Below, piece after piece: positions 7,896 to 17,534 of a DNA stretch of 64,000 nucleotides. Numbering within the stretch: position 1 is the stretch's first letter; each line of letters opens with the position of its first letter. The stretch is taken from the NCBI RefSeq assembly GCF_000186265.1, contig NC_014934.1:1860001-1924000 (forward strand), in the 5' to 3' direction. The notes below the pieces were generated by a model. That model saw nothing but the letters and a program-made list of their open reading frames with translations, was not told the DNA's origin and ran no database searches. Both the position numbers and the translations under genes were made by a program. The stretch comes from Cellulophaga algicola DSM 14237. GTDB lineage: Bacteria > Bacteroidota > Bacteroidia > Flavobacteriales > Flavobacteriaceae.

Positions 7896-10109
7896 ATGGA
7901 CTACAGTAGACTTTCCCCAAACCGGGTTTATTCGTGTGTTTTAATGGCCATAACAATGTTGAGCTTATCAGCTATTCAGGCACAGTCAAAATCCAAAATT
8001 CAACATATTCAATCTAAATACAATAAAAGTGCTTTAGCCAAAGTACAGGATGAATTTTCTAGAGATTTCACAAAAAAAGATATCACCCTTAGAGCTTTTG
8101 CTAAAAACAATGGCCTAAAAATTTCTGAAACCTTAAATGATGGCAACCAAATAGAGCTTGTTGATATAGGAGCAGATGGTACCCCCTTATATTATAGCAC
8201 ATTCAGTGATAATTCAAGTATGGTGTCCAGAGCAAATACCTTGTATACAGGCGGTGCGCTAGATTTAGGCATCAGTGGACAAGGAATGAAAGTTGGTGTT
8301 TGGGATGCGGGAATAGCGTTACTTACCCACCAAGAATACAGCTCTAGAGCAATCGAGGGAGACAATACCTCAGAAATAAATGCTCATGCTACTATGGTAT
8401 TGGGTAGTATGATTGCCAAAGGAATTAAATCTCAGGCTAAAGGGGTTGCTTATAATGCTACTGCCATTTCTAGCGATTGGAAAGCAGATAAAGTAGAAGT
8501 GATTACAGCGGCTGCAAACGGATTGTTATTGTCTAATCATTCTTATGGCATTAGGCCTGATTTTGTGCCTGATTGGTATTTTGGTGCGTACATTCAAGTA
8601 GCTAAAGATTGGGATAGAATTATGTATAACGCTCCTTACTATTTAATGGTAACTGCAGCAGGAAATTCTCAAAAATTAAAATTTAACGATGCACCTATTT
8701 ACGGTAAGACTACAGATGGGTTTGATTTGTTGCTAGGCTTTTCTACTACTAAAAACGGAATAAACGTTGCCGCTGTAGAATCAGAGATTGATAATAATGG
8801 AAACTTAGTAAATGCTGCTGTAGCTAGTTATAGTAGTCATGGACCAACAGATGATGGCCGTATAAAGCCAGACATTGCAGGTTGTGGTGCAAATATCTTA
8901 TCTACACAATCTAGTGGAGAGAAAAATTATGATACCTATTCTGGTACTTCAATGGCTGCTCCAGGAATTACAAGTGCAATGCTATTGCTACAAGAATATT
9001 ATGATAGACTCAATGGAGACTTCATGAAAGCATCTACCTTAAAAGGTTTAGTATTACATAGTGCTGATGATGTGGCTGCACCAGGACCAGATTATAAAAT
9101 GGGCTGGGGTGTCATGAATACTAAAAAAGCAGCGGAATTAATTGTAAATAATGAATACTCTTCTTTAATCATCGAAGAAAGTTTAGCTCAAGGGGAAACC
9201 TATAGTATTACTGTTGATGCTAGAGTAGGCGAAGAATTTTTGGCTTCTGTCTCTTGGACAGATCCTGTTGGAGATTTTGTAAATAAAGGAGAATTAAATA
9301 GTATGACTCCGGCATTGGTTAATGATTTAGATATTAGAGTTACAAAAAACAATGTGGTTTCATTGCCTTGGAAGTTAGATCCAAGAAATGCTAATGCTGC
9401 AGCTGTAAAAGGAGATAATCTTGTAGATCCTTTTGAAAAAATTCAACTAGATAATGCTACAGGTACCTATACAATTACTATTTCGCATAAAGGTAAATTA
9501 ACGAATGAAAATCAGGTGTTTTCATTAATCGTTTCCGGTGCATCTACTTCTAAATGTAATGCAATTTCTCCTTCAGAATTTACGATGAGTTCTACTTATT
9601 CAGATGCCATAGACATCAGTTGGGAAGCTATAGCAGATTCTTTTTTTGAAGTTCAGTATAAAAAAGAAAATGATGTAGAGTGGAATACTAAATTTTCAGA
9701 AACGAATGATGTTTCTCTTGAGAATTTGGTTAATGGCGGTACGTATATCGTAAAATTAAGAACAAACTGTACTACAAATATTTTCTCGGAATATACAGAA
9801 GCTTTTAAATTTACTTTTGATGGCGTCCTTACGGATGATCCTTTTAAGGCAGAAGCACAAGAGGTTGTAGTTATATCAGACAAATTAAAGTTTTCAGTAC
9901 ATCCTAACCCTACAACAGACCAAATTACCATTGACGGTCCATTAAGTGATAATGCCTATTATAGCATTGTATCTAGTACGGGAACCTTGCTTAAAAAAGG
10001 GAAGGCGAAATATAATGATATTCAGGTAGATGATTTGTCTTCTGGCTTTTATTCACTAACAATTTTTGAGGATGGCGAACAACAATCAATGAAGTTTATA
10101 AAGAATTAG
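7896..10109 (+). CDS. Secreted S8 (subtilisin-like) serine peptidase with T9SS sorting domain
   Basis: The start is set at the ATG at 7896, which gives a normal signal peptide ending AIQAQ; an in-frame ATG at 7827 would add 23 unneeded residues. The product is about 737 residues. The subtilase triad is visible as Asp in VGVWDAG (~137), His in NAHATMV (~164) and Ser in SGTSMAAPG (~352), with the oxyanion Asn in AAGN (~257). A fibronectin III-like region follows near residues 555-635. The C-terminal ~75 residues (HPNPTTDQ, SSGFYSLTI, MKFIKN) are a type A sorting domain, so export through the type IX system is expected. Confidence 0.93.
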   Translation: MDYSRLSPNRVYSCVLMAITMLSLSAIQAQSKSKIQHIQSKYNKSALAKVQDEFSRDFTKKDITLRAFAKNNGLKISETLNDGNQIELVDIGADGTPLYYSTFSDNSSMVSRANTLYTGGALDLGISGQGMKVGVWDAGIALLTHQEYSSRAIEGDNTSEINAHATMVLGSMIAKGIKSQAKGVAYNATAISSDWKADKVEVITAAANGLLLSNHSYGIRPDFVPDWYFGAYIQVAKDWDRIMYNAPYYLMVTAAGNSQKLKFNDAPIYGKTTDGFDLLLGFSTTKNGINVAAVESEIDNNGNLVNAAVASYSSHGPTDDGRIKPDIAGCGANILSTQSSGEKNYDTYSGTSMAAPGITSAMLLLQEYYDRLNGDFMKASTLKGLVLHSADDVAAPGPDYKMGWGVMNTKKAAELIVNNEYSSLIIEESLAQGETYSITVDARVGEEFLASVSWTDPVGDFVNKGELNSMTPALVNDLDIRVTKNNVVSLPWKLDPRNANAAAVKGDNLVDPFEKIQLDNATGTYTITISHKGKLTNENQVFSLIVSGASTSKCNAISPSEFTMSSTYSDAIDISWEAIADSFFEVQYKKENDVEWNTKFSETNDVSLENLVNGGTYIVKLRTNCTTNIFSEYTEAFKFTFDGVLTDDPFKAEAQEVVVISDKLKFSVHPNPTTDQITIDGPLSDNAYYSIVSSTGTLLKKGKAKYNDIQVDDLSSGFYSLTIFEDGEQQSMKFIKN

Positions 10110-10132
10110 AATTAGATTTGGATATGGAGTTA

Positions 10133-10170
10133 AAAGGGAAGTTTTTTAGTAAGATGCTTCCCTTTCTTTT
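10133..10170. terminator. Bidirectional terminator between convergent genes
   Basis: A 9-bp stem AAAGGGAAG/CTTCCCTTT (10133-10141 with 10157-10165) is followed by a T-rich stretch. It lies between the convergent subtilase and exonuclease genes. Confidence 0.65.
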
Positions 10171-10883
10171 TAAATTTTTTTAATCTCTTCTGCCGTTAAT
10201 AGTGCGTCATTTCTTAATCGTAGAAATACTTGTGCCGTAGTGACTACATCTAACTCGCAATAGGTCACAATACGGTCTAGATCTTTATCCTCGTAATACA
10301 CGTTTCTTACCATACTCCCATCAATATCACCTTTAGGAGAAGGTATTCCCAATACATTAGCCATAAGTTTTAACGAAGAATAATGTTTATAATCACCAAA
10401 TTTCCATAATTCCATGGTGTCTAAATGTTCTATTTCCCAAGGTTTTCTACCGAATAAATTTAGTTTATTAGGTAAGTCTATGGTATTAATAAGCATTCTT
10501 CTAGCGATATACGGAAAATCAAATTCTTTAGCATTATGGCCACAAAGTAAATATTTTGGCTGGCTAAAGTGACTATCCAATAAAGCTTTAAATTCATTCA
10601 AAAGTTGCGCTTCTTCTCCATGAAACGTGGTAACTCTAAACGTTCTGCTTTCGCCGCTAAACTTAAAATATCCAACAGAAATACAAATAATTTTTCCGAA
10701 CTCCGCCCAAATACCTGCCCGATCATAAAACTCCTCAGCCGTAAATTCATCTTTTCGTTGGTATTGCGATTTATGATTCCATAAGTCTTTTTTTTCCTCA
10801 TCTAGTTCCTGAAAATTTTCTTTTTCAGGAACTGTTTCAATGTCTAAAAAAAGGATATGTTCTAAGTTTAGTTTCTGGAGCAT
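10170..10883 (-). CDS. Predicted 3'-5' exonuclease, PolB exonuclease-like
   Basis: A 237-residue DEDD-superfamily exonuclease. Motif I is the FLDIETVP segment near residue 12, motif II the CGHNAKEFDFPYIARR segment near residue 113, and the C-terminal motif is RIVTYCELDVVTT near residue 205 with the final Asp. This resembles the stand-alone family related to the proofreading domain of DNA polymerase B. It lies one base from the end of the upstream DUF4153 gene, so the two are probably co-transcribed. The physiological substrate is unknown. Confidence 0.87.
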   Translation of the reverse strand: MLQKLNLEHILFLDIETVPEKENFQELDEEKKDLWNHKSQYQRKDEFTAEEFYDRAGIWAEFGKIICISVGYFKFSGESRTFRVTTFHGEEAQLLNEFKALLDSHFSQPKYLLCGHNAKEFDFPYIARRMLINTIDLPNKLNLFGRKPWEIEHLDTMELWKFGDYKHYSSLKLMANVLGIPSPKGDIDGSMVRNVYYEDKDLDRIVTYCELDVVTTAQVFLRLRNDALLTAEEIKKI

Positions 10884-10884
10884 G

Positions 10885-12678
10885 TTAGTTTTGCTTTAAA
10901 AGTAAAAAGGCACTCATATTTTGCAATTCAATACCCTCTTTCGTTTTTCTGAAACTCAACTCAGAAAAAATTAATTTACAGGTTAGAGTCGTTGAGGTAA
11001 TTTCTAGCGTTAATTCTGTTGTAGGAGCTCTATCTAAATTGTTTCCATATTTAGATAGTTCTATTAGTTTTTCAGTCAAGGGTATTTCTAAAGCAAGCGT
11101 ATCGTTCTTTGTACTATAAATTCTTAAACTTTGATTGCTTGGATAGCGTGCTAAATAATGGGAATCCATTTCGATGCGTTCTTCAGAATTCATGTAAAAA
11201 TTTATGTACGTAAAAGAATCAAAACCGTTTATACTCGTATAGGTATTTCTTGTGTTAGAAGAATATAAACTGTAATAGGAGTCATACTCATCTTCTGGTA
11301 TGGATGTAGTATCTACTATAAACGCAATACTGTCCCATATTTTTGTAGTATTTAACCAGCCAGTCTCATAGGTATTGTCGGTTACAGAATCCCTAAAATT
11401 TTCTAAATCTAGTTGTGTACTGCTATTAAGGCTAGAAACTTCCTTGCGATCTTCTAAGTAATCCATTATCTCTTGCAAACGATCTAACTCATCACTAGTA
11501 GCTATATTATCATTGCTTTTAATAGTAGTAAATAAGGTGTCAAACTGTTTTACTTGACTTGTTTTGGAGATATTAAAGGCACTCCATACGCCCACAGAAG
11601 ATAGTATCGCAATGATAAATAAAGAGATAGGAATTACCTTTAAAGCTTTCTTAGAGCTAAATAATAGGTAAAGTATAATTCCCAAATTCCATAACGCAAT
11701 AGCAAGCACAAAATACCTGTTTTCCGTAACACCATAATCACTAACCCTGCGTAAAATAGCAATAAACAGTAAAATATTTAATGGAATAAGAAGGATGTAA
11801 AACCAAGGGTAGAATTTATTAATTGTCCATGACTTTAGTTCTTTCTGTACGGGGTTAATAATAATTTGTATGATATAACCTAAAAGAGATAAAGCAATTA
11901 CTAAATAAGATACCCAGCCCTTAGGAAGTTCCCATTCTATGATTATTTTTCCGCTATAGGCATAAAGAATTAGTATATAAAGAATGACTAAAGGAATGAG
12001 AATAAATTTAACCAGAACTTCTAGGGTTTTTTCAAAATAGATGGTCGTCTCCTTGAAAATATCTTTTGGGAAATCTGATACGTAAATCCATGTGTTTACA
12101 GTTCCTAAGCAGAAAATAAACAATTGTCCATACCTTCTACTTTGAATGTGAATTTCAAACAAAGCATCAATTGCCGCTAAAGCTAAGATTAGCCCTAAGT
12201 ATAGAATACCAGAGTAGAACAAGCTTCTTAGGATAGCTATGCTTGTGTTTTTAAGGTAATTCCAATAGGCATTTTTCTCCCATTTTAAAATAAAAGGGGC
12301 AAAAAGTACAAATAGATGCCCAGCAATTAAATAAAGAAAAAATCTAAAGATATAAATAGGAGAGTCACCGTAATACTGAACAGCAGGCATATACCAGTAA
12401 AACAGCCCCAATAAGCCTAAAACAATTAGTTTAAGCCATTGCCATTTCTTAGGGTTTTTACACTGTTCAATAAAGAACTGTATCCCTATTAACCAACTAA
12501 GACCTACAATTAGGGTTAAGAGCTCGTCATTATGCTCTTTGAAGTAATTGTAGCTACTATCTTCCATGATTTTTATGAAAAAAGTAGACCCACCAACTGC
12601 CCAAAGCAGTGTAAGTGGGAAGCGAATAATAGCATTTTGTGCCTTAGCGCTTATTTCGGATATAGAGGGTATTTTCAT
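10885..12678 (-). CDS. DUF4153 domain-containing membrane protein
   Basis: A 597-residue integral membrane protein. About twelve hydrophobic segments fill residues 15-375, arranged in pairs with short basic loops, followed by a soluble C-terminal region (~375-597) rich in Ser, Thr and Asp with no recognised motif. This matches DUF4153, a bacterial family of unknown function. The downstream exonuclease gene starts two bases after its stop codon. No transport or enzymatic residues can be named. Confidence 0.8.
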   Translation of the reverse strand: MKIPSISEISAKAQNAIIRFPLTLLWAVGGSTFFIKIMEDSSYNYFKEHNDELLTLIVGLSWLIGIQFFIEQCKNPKKWQWLKLIVLGLLGLFYWYMPAVQYYGDSPIYIFRFFLYLIAGHLFVLFAPFILKWEKNAYWNYLKNTSIAILRSLFYSGILYLGLILALAAIDALFEIHIQSRRYGQLFIFCLGTVNTWIYVSDFPKDIFKETTIYFEKTLEVLVKFILIPLVILYILILYAYSGKIIIEWELPKGWVSYLVIALSLLGYIIQIIINPVQKELKSWTINKFYPWFYILLIPLNILLFIAILRRVSDYGVTENRYFVLAIALWNLGIILYLLFSSKKALKVIPISLFIIAILSSVGVWSAFNISKTSQVKQFDTLFTTIKSNDNIATSDELDRLQEIMDYLEDRKEVSSLNSSTQLDLENFRDSVTDNTYETGWLNTTKIWDSIAFIVDTTSIPEDEYDSYYSLYSSNTRNTYTSINGFDSFTYINFYMNSEERIEMDSHYLARYPSNQSLRIYSTKNDTLALEIPLTEKLIELSKYGNNLDRAPTTELTLEITSTTLTCKLIFSELSFRKTKEGIELQNMSAFLLLKQN

Positions 12679-12881
12679 AATGTAAGTGCTGTTAAATATA
12701 GGTCAAAATTATGAATCTTACTACGATGACGCTACCCTGAATATTGGGAATTCTATTATTTACGAACTAATGTTATTTCAAATAGCATTACCGATATAAG
12801 GTAATTTGTCGAAAATAGCATATAGGATTCAATATTTAGTAAAGAATGGAGTTATCAAGAAAACACCTAAATCTAATGATA

Positions 12882-13637
12882 ATGAAATTCAAAAATGTAG
12901 CATTTATATTTTTAAGCTTAGGACTCTTTTCGTGTACGAATGATAGCTCTGATAACGAAGAAGCAATTGATATTATTTCTCCCGAAGATCCAGGGGATAG
13001 TGCAGCGACTTGTACAGATGTTGCTAATTATGTTTTTAAAGAAAAAGATGGCTTGGTAAAAATTGAATTTGAAAATGCTGTTTTTGATAGCAATTGGAAA
13101 TTAAAAGAGGATGATAATGCAGCTTCAGGGAAAGGGTATATGGTCTGGGAAGGCGATCAATCTTTAAGTCAGCCAGGAAATGGTTTAGCCACATATGCTA
13201 TTGCAATAAATGAAGCAGGAACCTATAGATTTGTTTGGAGGTCATCGGTGAAAACAGGGACTAGTGGTTCTGATCACAATGACACTTGGTTGCGTTTTAA
13301 TGATGTAAGTAATTTTTTTGCTCAAAAAGGAGAAAGTATCGTTTATCCAGCAGATTCTGGAAAAACACCTAATCCAGAAGGTGCCTCTAAAGACGGTTGG
13401 TTTAAAATTTATAGAAGTGGTAGTGATTTAAACTTCAAATGGCAAGCAAGTACATTTGATAATAATTCTCATGATATATTTGTGACTTTTGATCAGGCGG
13501 GAACCTATACAATGGAAATTTCTGCACGTTCTTCTGGACATGCAATAGATGAATTTGTTTTGTTTAATGAATCCATTTCTTTGGCTGATGCCACTGCAGA
13601 TACTGCTGTACAAAGTGCAATAACGTGTAATAATTAA
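12882..13637 (+). CDS. Putative lipoprotein with a carbohydrate-binding-like beta-sandwich
   Basis: The start is placed at the ATG at 12882, giving the signal MKFKNVAFIFLSLGLFSC with lipobox cysteine at residue 18; earlier in-frame ATGs (12846, 12876) would lengthen the n-region. The mature 230 or so residues are Asp/Asn-rich and strand-forming, with segments such as VKIEFENAVF, GTYRFVWRSS and GTYTMEISARSSGHAIDEFVLF. These resemble CBM-type domains found at the end of polysaccharide-active enzymes. No catalytic domain is present, so surface glycan binding is an inference. A perfect palindromic terminator follows. Confidence 0.65.
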   Translation: MKFKNVAFIFLSLGLFSCTNDSSDNEEAIDIISPEDPGDSAATCTDVANYVFKEKDGLVKIEFENAVFDSNWKLKEDDNAASGKGYMVWEGDQSLSQPGNGLATYAIAINEAGTYRFVWRSSVKTGTSGSDHNDTWLRFNDVSNFFAQKGESIVYPADSGKTPNPEGASKDGWFKIYRSGSDLNFKWQASTFDNNSHDIFVTFDQAGTYTMEISARSSGHAIDEFVLFNESISLADATADTAVQSAITCNN

Positions 13638-13665
13638 CCGTATTCTAAAACAATACCAGGAATAT

Positions 13666-13693
13666 ATAAAACCGACTAGCTAGTCGGTTTTAT
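13666..13693. terminator. Perfect 28-base palindrome, probable bidirectional terminator
   Basis: A 14-base arm and its exact reverse complement meet at a central GC-TA-type junction (ATAAAACCGACTAG and its mate), ending in T-rich sequence. It lies 28 bases after the lipoprotein stop. The near-zero loop is unusual for a terminator; in RNA the top pairs would open. Confidence 0.6.
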
Positions 13694-13819
13694 GTTTTGT
13701 ATAGTTGTTGTTTAGTTGTGCTGTTATCGCCGTTTTACTAGGGTGTATCGATAAAATACAGCTTTTCTATTGTTGGATTGTAAGATAAGCTTCGTTGCAG
13801 ACTAGGTAGTATGTAAAAA

Positions 13820-14293
13820 TTAAAACAAAGAGGTCTGTTTAAATGGACTTTCATGTTCTAAAAGCCATTGTTTACGGTATAATCCTCCGGCATAACCTGT
13901 AAGAGATCCGTTACTGCCAATAACCCTATGACAAGGGACGATAATCCAAAGTGGATTTTTACCATTTGCATTAGCAACTGCTCTAATTGCTTTTGTATCT
14001 CCTAATGTTTTTGAAAGCCCAAGGTAAGATGTAGTTTTTCCAAAAGGTATTTCTTCTAAAGCTTTCCAAACACGTTTTTGAAAATCTGTTCCTTCTGGAT
14101 TTAAATCTAAACTAAAAGCTTCGCGTTTTCCTTCAAAATATTCATTAATTTGATAGACGGCATCTTCCAACACCTCAGGGATTACATCCGTAACTATCTC
14201 TTCAGAATTGAGGACTATAAATTCAGAAATTCCTTCTTCGTTGCCTACTAATTTTGCAATTCCTAAGGGAGTTTTAATGTAGGCAGTTTCCAT
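13820..14293 (-). CDS. Methylated-DNA-protein-cysteine methyltransferase
   Basis: A 157-residue Ogt/AGT-type DNA repair protein that moves the alkyl group of O6-methylguanine to its own cysteine. The acceptor is C121 in the IIVPCHRVIGSNG motif, and the helix-turn-helix RAVANANGKNP segment precedes it. The N-terminal ribonuclease-like domain is short, as in stand-alone Ogt proteins, and there is no AdaA regulatory domain. Its ATG abuts the stop of the upstream CNNM gene, so they share a transcript. Confidence 0.95.
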   Translation of the reverse strand: METAYIKTPLGIAKLVGNEEGISEFIVLNSEEIVTDVIPEVLEDAVYQINEYFEGKREAFSLDLNPEGTDFQKRVWKALEEIPFGKTTSYLGLSKTLGDTKAIRAVANANGKNPLWIIVPCHRVIGSNGSLTGYAGGLYRKQWLLEHESPFKQTSLF

Positions 14294-15412
14294 CTATTTA
14301 TCTTTTTCAGGATCTAATACCCCTGCTTGTTGTGCTCTGTTTTCCCAATTTTTACGGGCCAGTGATTGTAGATCTGCTACATTATCACTTTCATCCATGA
14401 TTTCAAGTCCTAAGAGTGTTTCAATAACGTCTTCTAGACTCACCAAGCCGCTCACAGAACCATATTCATCTACCACTAAAGCAATGTGTTCTCTTTTGGC
14501 AATAAACGTCTCAAAAAGCTCTGGTATAGGTGTGTTTCTTTTTGTCGTTAAAATATCTCTTCGAATTTCAGATAACGGAATGTCATCATTCTTATTAATA
14601 ATTTCCTCTAGGATAACATCTTTCAGTACAAAGCCTGTAATATTATCTACTTTGTCTGTATATACCGGAATACGTGAAAATCTCAACTTAGGATTTTCTT
14701 CAAAAAAAGCACGGATAGTTTTTTTATCAGAAGCAATTTTCATAACTGCTCTAGGGGTCATCACATCTTTAACCAAAACTTCATCAAAACGAAGTAAATT
14801 TTTAATTATGGTAGATTCTGACTTTAGAAAAACACCCTCTTCATGGGCAATATCTGTCATTGCTGTAAAATCTTCTCTACTCAATACACTGCCGTGGTGC
14901 CCTTTTCCGCCAACCAGTTTGGTAAATAATTGAAGCACCCAAAGTAACCCTGTCCACTTTAACCCTAAAACCATTATTTTTAATGTTTTAGCGGTAAAAT
15001 TTGCCAGTTGTCTCCAATAGGTTGCACCTATTGTTTTTGGGATAATTTCCGAAGCAATTAAAATAAGGATGGTCATCACCGTAGAAACAATACCCACCAT
15101 AAGATCTTCGGTAAACGTAATGCCGAAAAAAGAGCGTTGCGTTGTGCCATATAATTCTGTATAGGCAACTTTTGCTTGTACCCCAACTAAAATTGCCCCT
15201 ACGGTATGAGCAATGGTATTTATAGTAAGAATTGCAATTAGTGGTTTATCTACATCTTTTTTTAATTCTTCAAAAGTTACAGCATATGATTTACCATCTT
15301 TTTTTGCGACATTGATAAATGTAGGGGTAATGCTTAGCAATACCGCCTCTAAAATAGAACACAAGAACGAAAAGAAGATTGATATTACTGCGTAAAAAAC
15401 CAGAAGACCCAT
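14294..15412 (-). CDS. CNNM/CorC-type transmembrane CBS-domain protein
   Basis: A 372-residue protein with an N-terminal CNNM (DUF21) membrane domain: hydrophobic segments near residues 1-25, 55-80, 100-125 and 145-165. Two CBS domains follow (~205-330), the first with VKDVMTPRAVM and the second with HIALVVDEYGSVSGLVSLEDVIETLLG. The family is linked to Mg2+ or other divalent-cation efflux. It lacks the C-terminal CorC_HlyC domain of longer members. Cation specificity cannot be read here. The methyltransferase gene follows directly. Confidence 0.9.
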   Translation of the reverse strand: MGLLVFYAVISIFFSFLCSILEAVLLSITPTFINVAKKDGKSYAVTFEELKKDVDKPLIAILTINTIAHTVGAILVGVQAKVAYTELYGTTQRSFFGITFTEDLMVGIVSTVMTILILIASEIIPKTIGATYWRQLANFTAKTLKIMVLGLKWTGLLWVLQLFTKLVGGKGHHGSVLSREDFTAMTDIAHEEGVFLKSESTIIKNLLRFDEVLVKDVMTPRAVMKIASDKKTIRAFFEENPKLRFSRIPVYTDKVDNITGFVLKDVILEEIINKNDDIPLSEIRRDILTTKRNTPIPELFETFIAKREHIALVVDEYGSVSGLVSLEDVIETLLGLEIMDESDNVADLQSLARKNWENRAQQAGVLDPEKDK

Positions 15413-15515
15413 AAAACTATATTTGAATGACTAAGATACTATTTATTTAAAAACTCGATGTTGCTTTAAAAAAGATAAAATTAAAGCTATCACTATAAGA
15501 AACGGCCCTTACGGC

Positions 15516-16502
15516 TTACATTAATTTTACGGCATCCTTTGCAAAGTAGCTTGCTATAATATTTGCTCCAGCTCTTTTGATGGCCATTAATTGCTCAATC
15601 ATTACGGCGTCATGGTCTAGCCAACCTTTCTCTGCAGCAGCTTTTAGCATGGCATACTCGCCGCTTACTTGGTATACTGCAACAGGAACATCTACTTCAT
15701 TTTTTATTTCACGAACAATATCTAAATAACACAATCCTGGCTTTACCATGACAATATCTGCTCCTTCTTCAATGTCCATTTGTGTTTCTCGTATGGCTTC
15801 AAAACGGTTGGCATAATCCATCTGATAAGTGCTTTTATTTTTGGGAACATTTTCCTGATCTACAGGAGCAGAATCTAAAGCATCTCTAAAAGGGCCGTAA
15901 AAGGCACTAGCATATTTGGCGCTGTAACTCATAATACCGGTATTGATAAAACCTTCATCCTCTAAGGCTTCACGAATAGTAAGTATTCTTCCGTCCATCA
16001 TATCACTAGGGGCTACAAAATCTGCTCCTGCTTGTGCATGTGAAATACTCATCTCTGCCAAAAGCTCGGCAGATTCATCATTTAGTATTTGTCCATTAGC
16101 AACAATTCCATCATGGCCAAAAGAAGAATACGGATCTAAAGCCACATCTGTCATCACTAACATATCTGGGCACGCATTTTTTACGGTTTTAATAGCGCGC
16201 TGCATTAATCCCGCAGCATTTAATGCTTCGGTTCCTTTATTGTCTTTCAATTTATCAGGAACTTTTACAAAAAGTAAAACAGAACATAGACCCATGCTCC
16301 ATAGTTCCTTTACTTCTTTTTCTAAAGTATCTAAACTTAGCCGAAAGTAATTTGGCATAGAAGCTATTTCTTCTTTTACACCTTTACCTTCTACCACAAA
16401 AAGCGGTACCAGAAAGTCACTCGGCGTTAATATAGTTTCGCGTACTAAGCTTCGTATTGCCTCTGATGTTCTAAGTCTTCTATTTCGTATTAATGGGTAC
16501 AT
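15516..16502 (-). CDS. hemB: Porphobilinogen synthase (delta-aminolevulinate dehydratase)
   Basis: A 328-residue HemB that condenses two 5-aminolevulinate molecules to porphobilinogen. The Schiff-base lysines are K196 in SYSAKYASAFYGP and K254 in VMVKPGLCYLD. The metal segment reads DVALDPYSSFGHDG, lacking the three cysteines of zinc enzymes, so a Mg2+-type enzyme is expected. It is separated from the large heme operon (hemA-hemF, further right) by an ABC locus, a YchJ gene, an EamA transporter and a TPR gene. Confidence 0.97.
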   Translation of the reverse strand: MYPLIRNRRLRTSEAIRSLVRETILTPSDFLVPLFVVEGKGVKEEIASMPNYFRLSLDTLEKEVKELWSMGLCSVLLFVKVPDKLKDNKGTEALNAAGLMQRAIKTVKNACPDMLVMTDVALDPYSSFGHDGIVANGQILNDESAELLAEMSISHAQAGADFVAPSDMMDGRILTIREALEDEGFINTGIMSYSAKYASAFYGPFRDALDSAPVDQENVPKNKSTYQMDYANRFEAIRETQMDIEEGADIVMVKPGLCYLDIVREIKNEVDVPVAVYQVSGEYAMLKAAAEKGWLDHDAVMIEQLMAIKRAGANIIASYFAKDAVKLM

Positions 16503-16656
16503 TGTATGATAATTTTAGATACAAATACAAAGATAAAGTAACCAATAGTATAAATCTTACGATATCAAGTTTTAAAAAAAGCATATTTACTGTAACAATT
16601 AGTACATTGAGGCTACTAACGATACAATCACAGTTAATAAGAAAAACCAGAAGACT

Positions 16657-17532
16657 ATGCTTTCCATCAAAAATTTGAATAAAACCTATCCGAACGGAAC
16701 AAAAGCGTTAAATAATGTAAACCTTGAAATTAGTAAGGGTATGTTTGGTTTACTAGGACCAAATGGTGCGGGTAAATCTACTTTAATACGTACTATTTCT
16801 ACCTTACAAGTTGCAGATAGTGGGACTATAGAATTTGATGGAATAGATGTTTTTAGTCATCCAGAAGAATTACGCAAAGTACTCGGGTATCTACCTCAAG
16901 ATTTTGGGGTATATCCTAAAGTATCTGCAGAAATGATGCTGAATCATATTGCTAAAATTAAAGGAATTCATACGACGAGTGATCGTAAAGCATATGTGGC
17001 AGATTTATTAAATAAAGTAAACCTCTATAAATTTAGAAAACGAAATTTGGGAGATTATTCTGGTGGTATGCGCCAACGTTTTGGTATTGCTCAGGCCTTA
17101 ATAGGGAATCCGAAGCTTATAATTGTAGATGAACCTACAGCAGGTTTGGATCCGCTAGAACGGAACCGCTTTCATAATTTACTGAGTGAATTAGGAGAAG
17201 ATGCGGTAGTGATTCTTTCAACTCACATTGTAGATGATGTGGTTAACCTTTGTACAAACATGGCAGTGTTTAACGAAGGTTCTGTGGTAGTGCAAGGACA
17301 TCCGCAAGAGTTATCTAATTCATTAAATGGAAAAGTGTTTAGAAAGAGTATCGATAAAAGTGAGGTCGAAAAATACCAATCAGAATATGCTGTATTATCT
17401 ACTTATTTGCGTAGTGGGAATATGAATATTAATGTTTTTAGTGATGCACCTCTGGTGGGTGGTTTTGAACCCGTGAATAATGACTTAGAAGATTTTTATT
17501 TCTACAGTATTAATCAACCTCAAACCGTATAG
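16657..17532 (+). CDS. ABC transporter ATP-binding protein
   Basis: A 291-residue ABC ATPase. Walker A is GPNGAGKST near residue 34, the signature motif YSGGMRQR near residue 135, Walker B LIIVDEPTAGLD near residue 155, and the H-loop STHIVDD near residue 188. The C-terminal ~80 residues are an extension typical of ATPases paired with ABC-2 permeases. Only 2 bases separate its stop from the next gene, a permease-peptidase fusion, so the two form one export-type complex. The substrate is unknown. Confidence 0.94.
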   Translation: MLSIKNLNKTYPNGTKALNNVNLEISKGMFGLLGPNGAGKSTLIRTISTLQVADSGTIEFDGIDVFSHPEELRKVLGYLPQDFGVYPKVSAEMMLNHIAKIKGIHTTSDRKAYVADLLNKVNLYKFRKRNLGDYSGGMRQRFGIAQALIGNPKLIIVDEPTAGLDPLERNRFHNLLSELGEDAVVILSTHIVDDVVNLCTNMAVFNEGSVVVQGHPQELSNSLNGKVFRKSIDKSEVEKYQSEYAVLSTYLRSGNMNINVFSDAPLVGGFEPVNNDLEDFYFYSINQPQTV

Positions 17533-17534
17533 TT

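Noticed and set aside
14397-14933. 178-codon open frame on the plus strand
   Set aside because: It lies antisense within the CNNM/CBS gene, whose domains are clear; Ser/Thr-rich composition is typical of a shadow frame.
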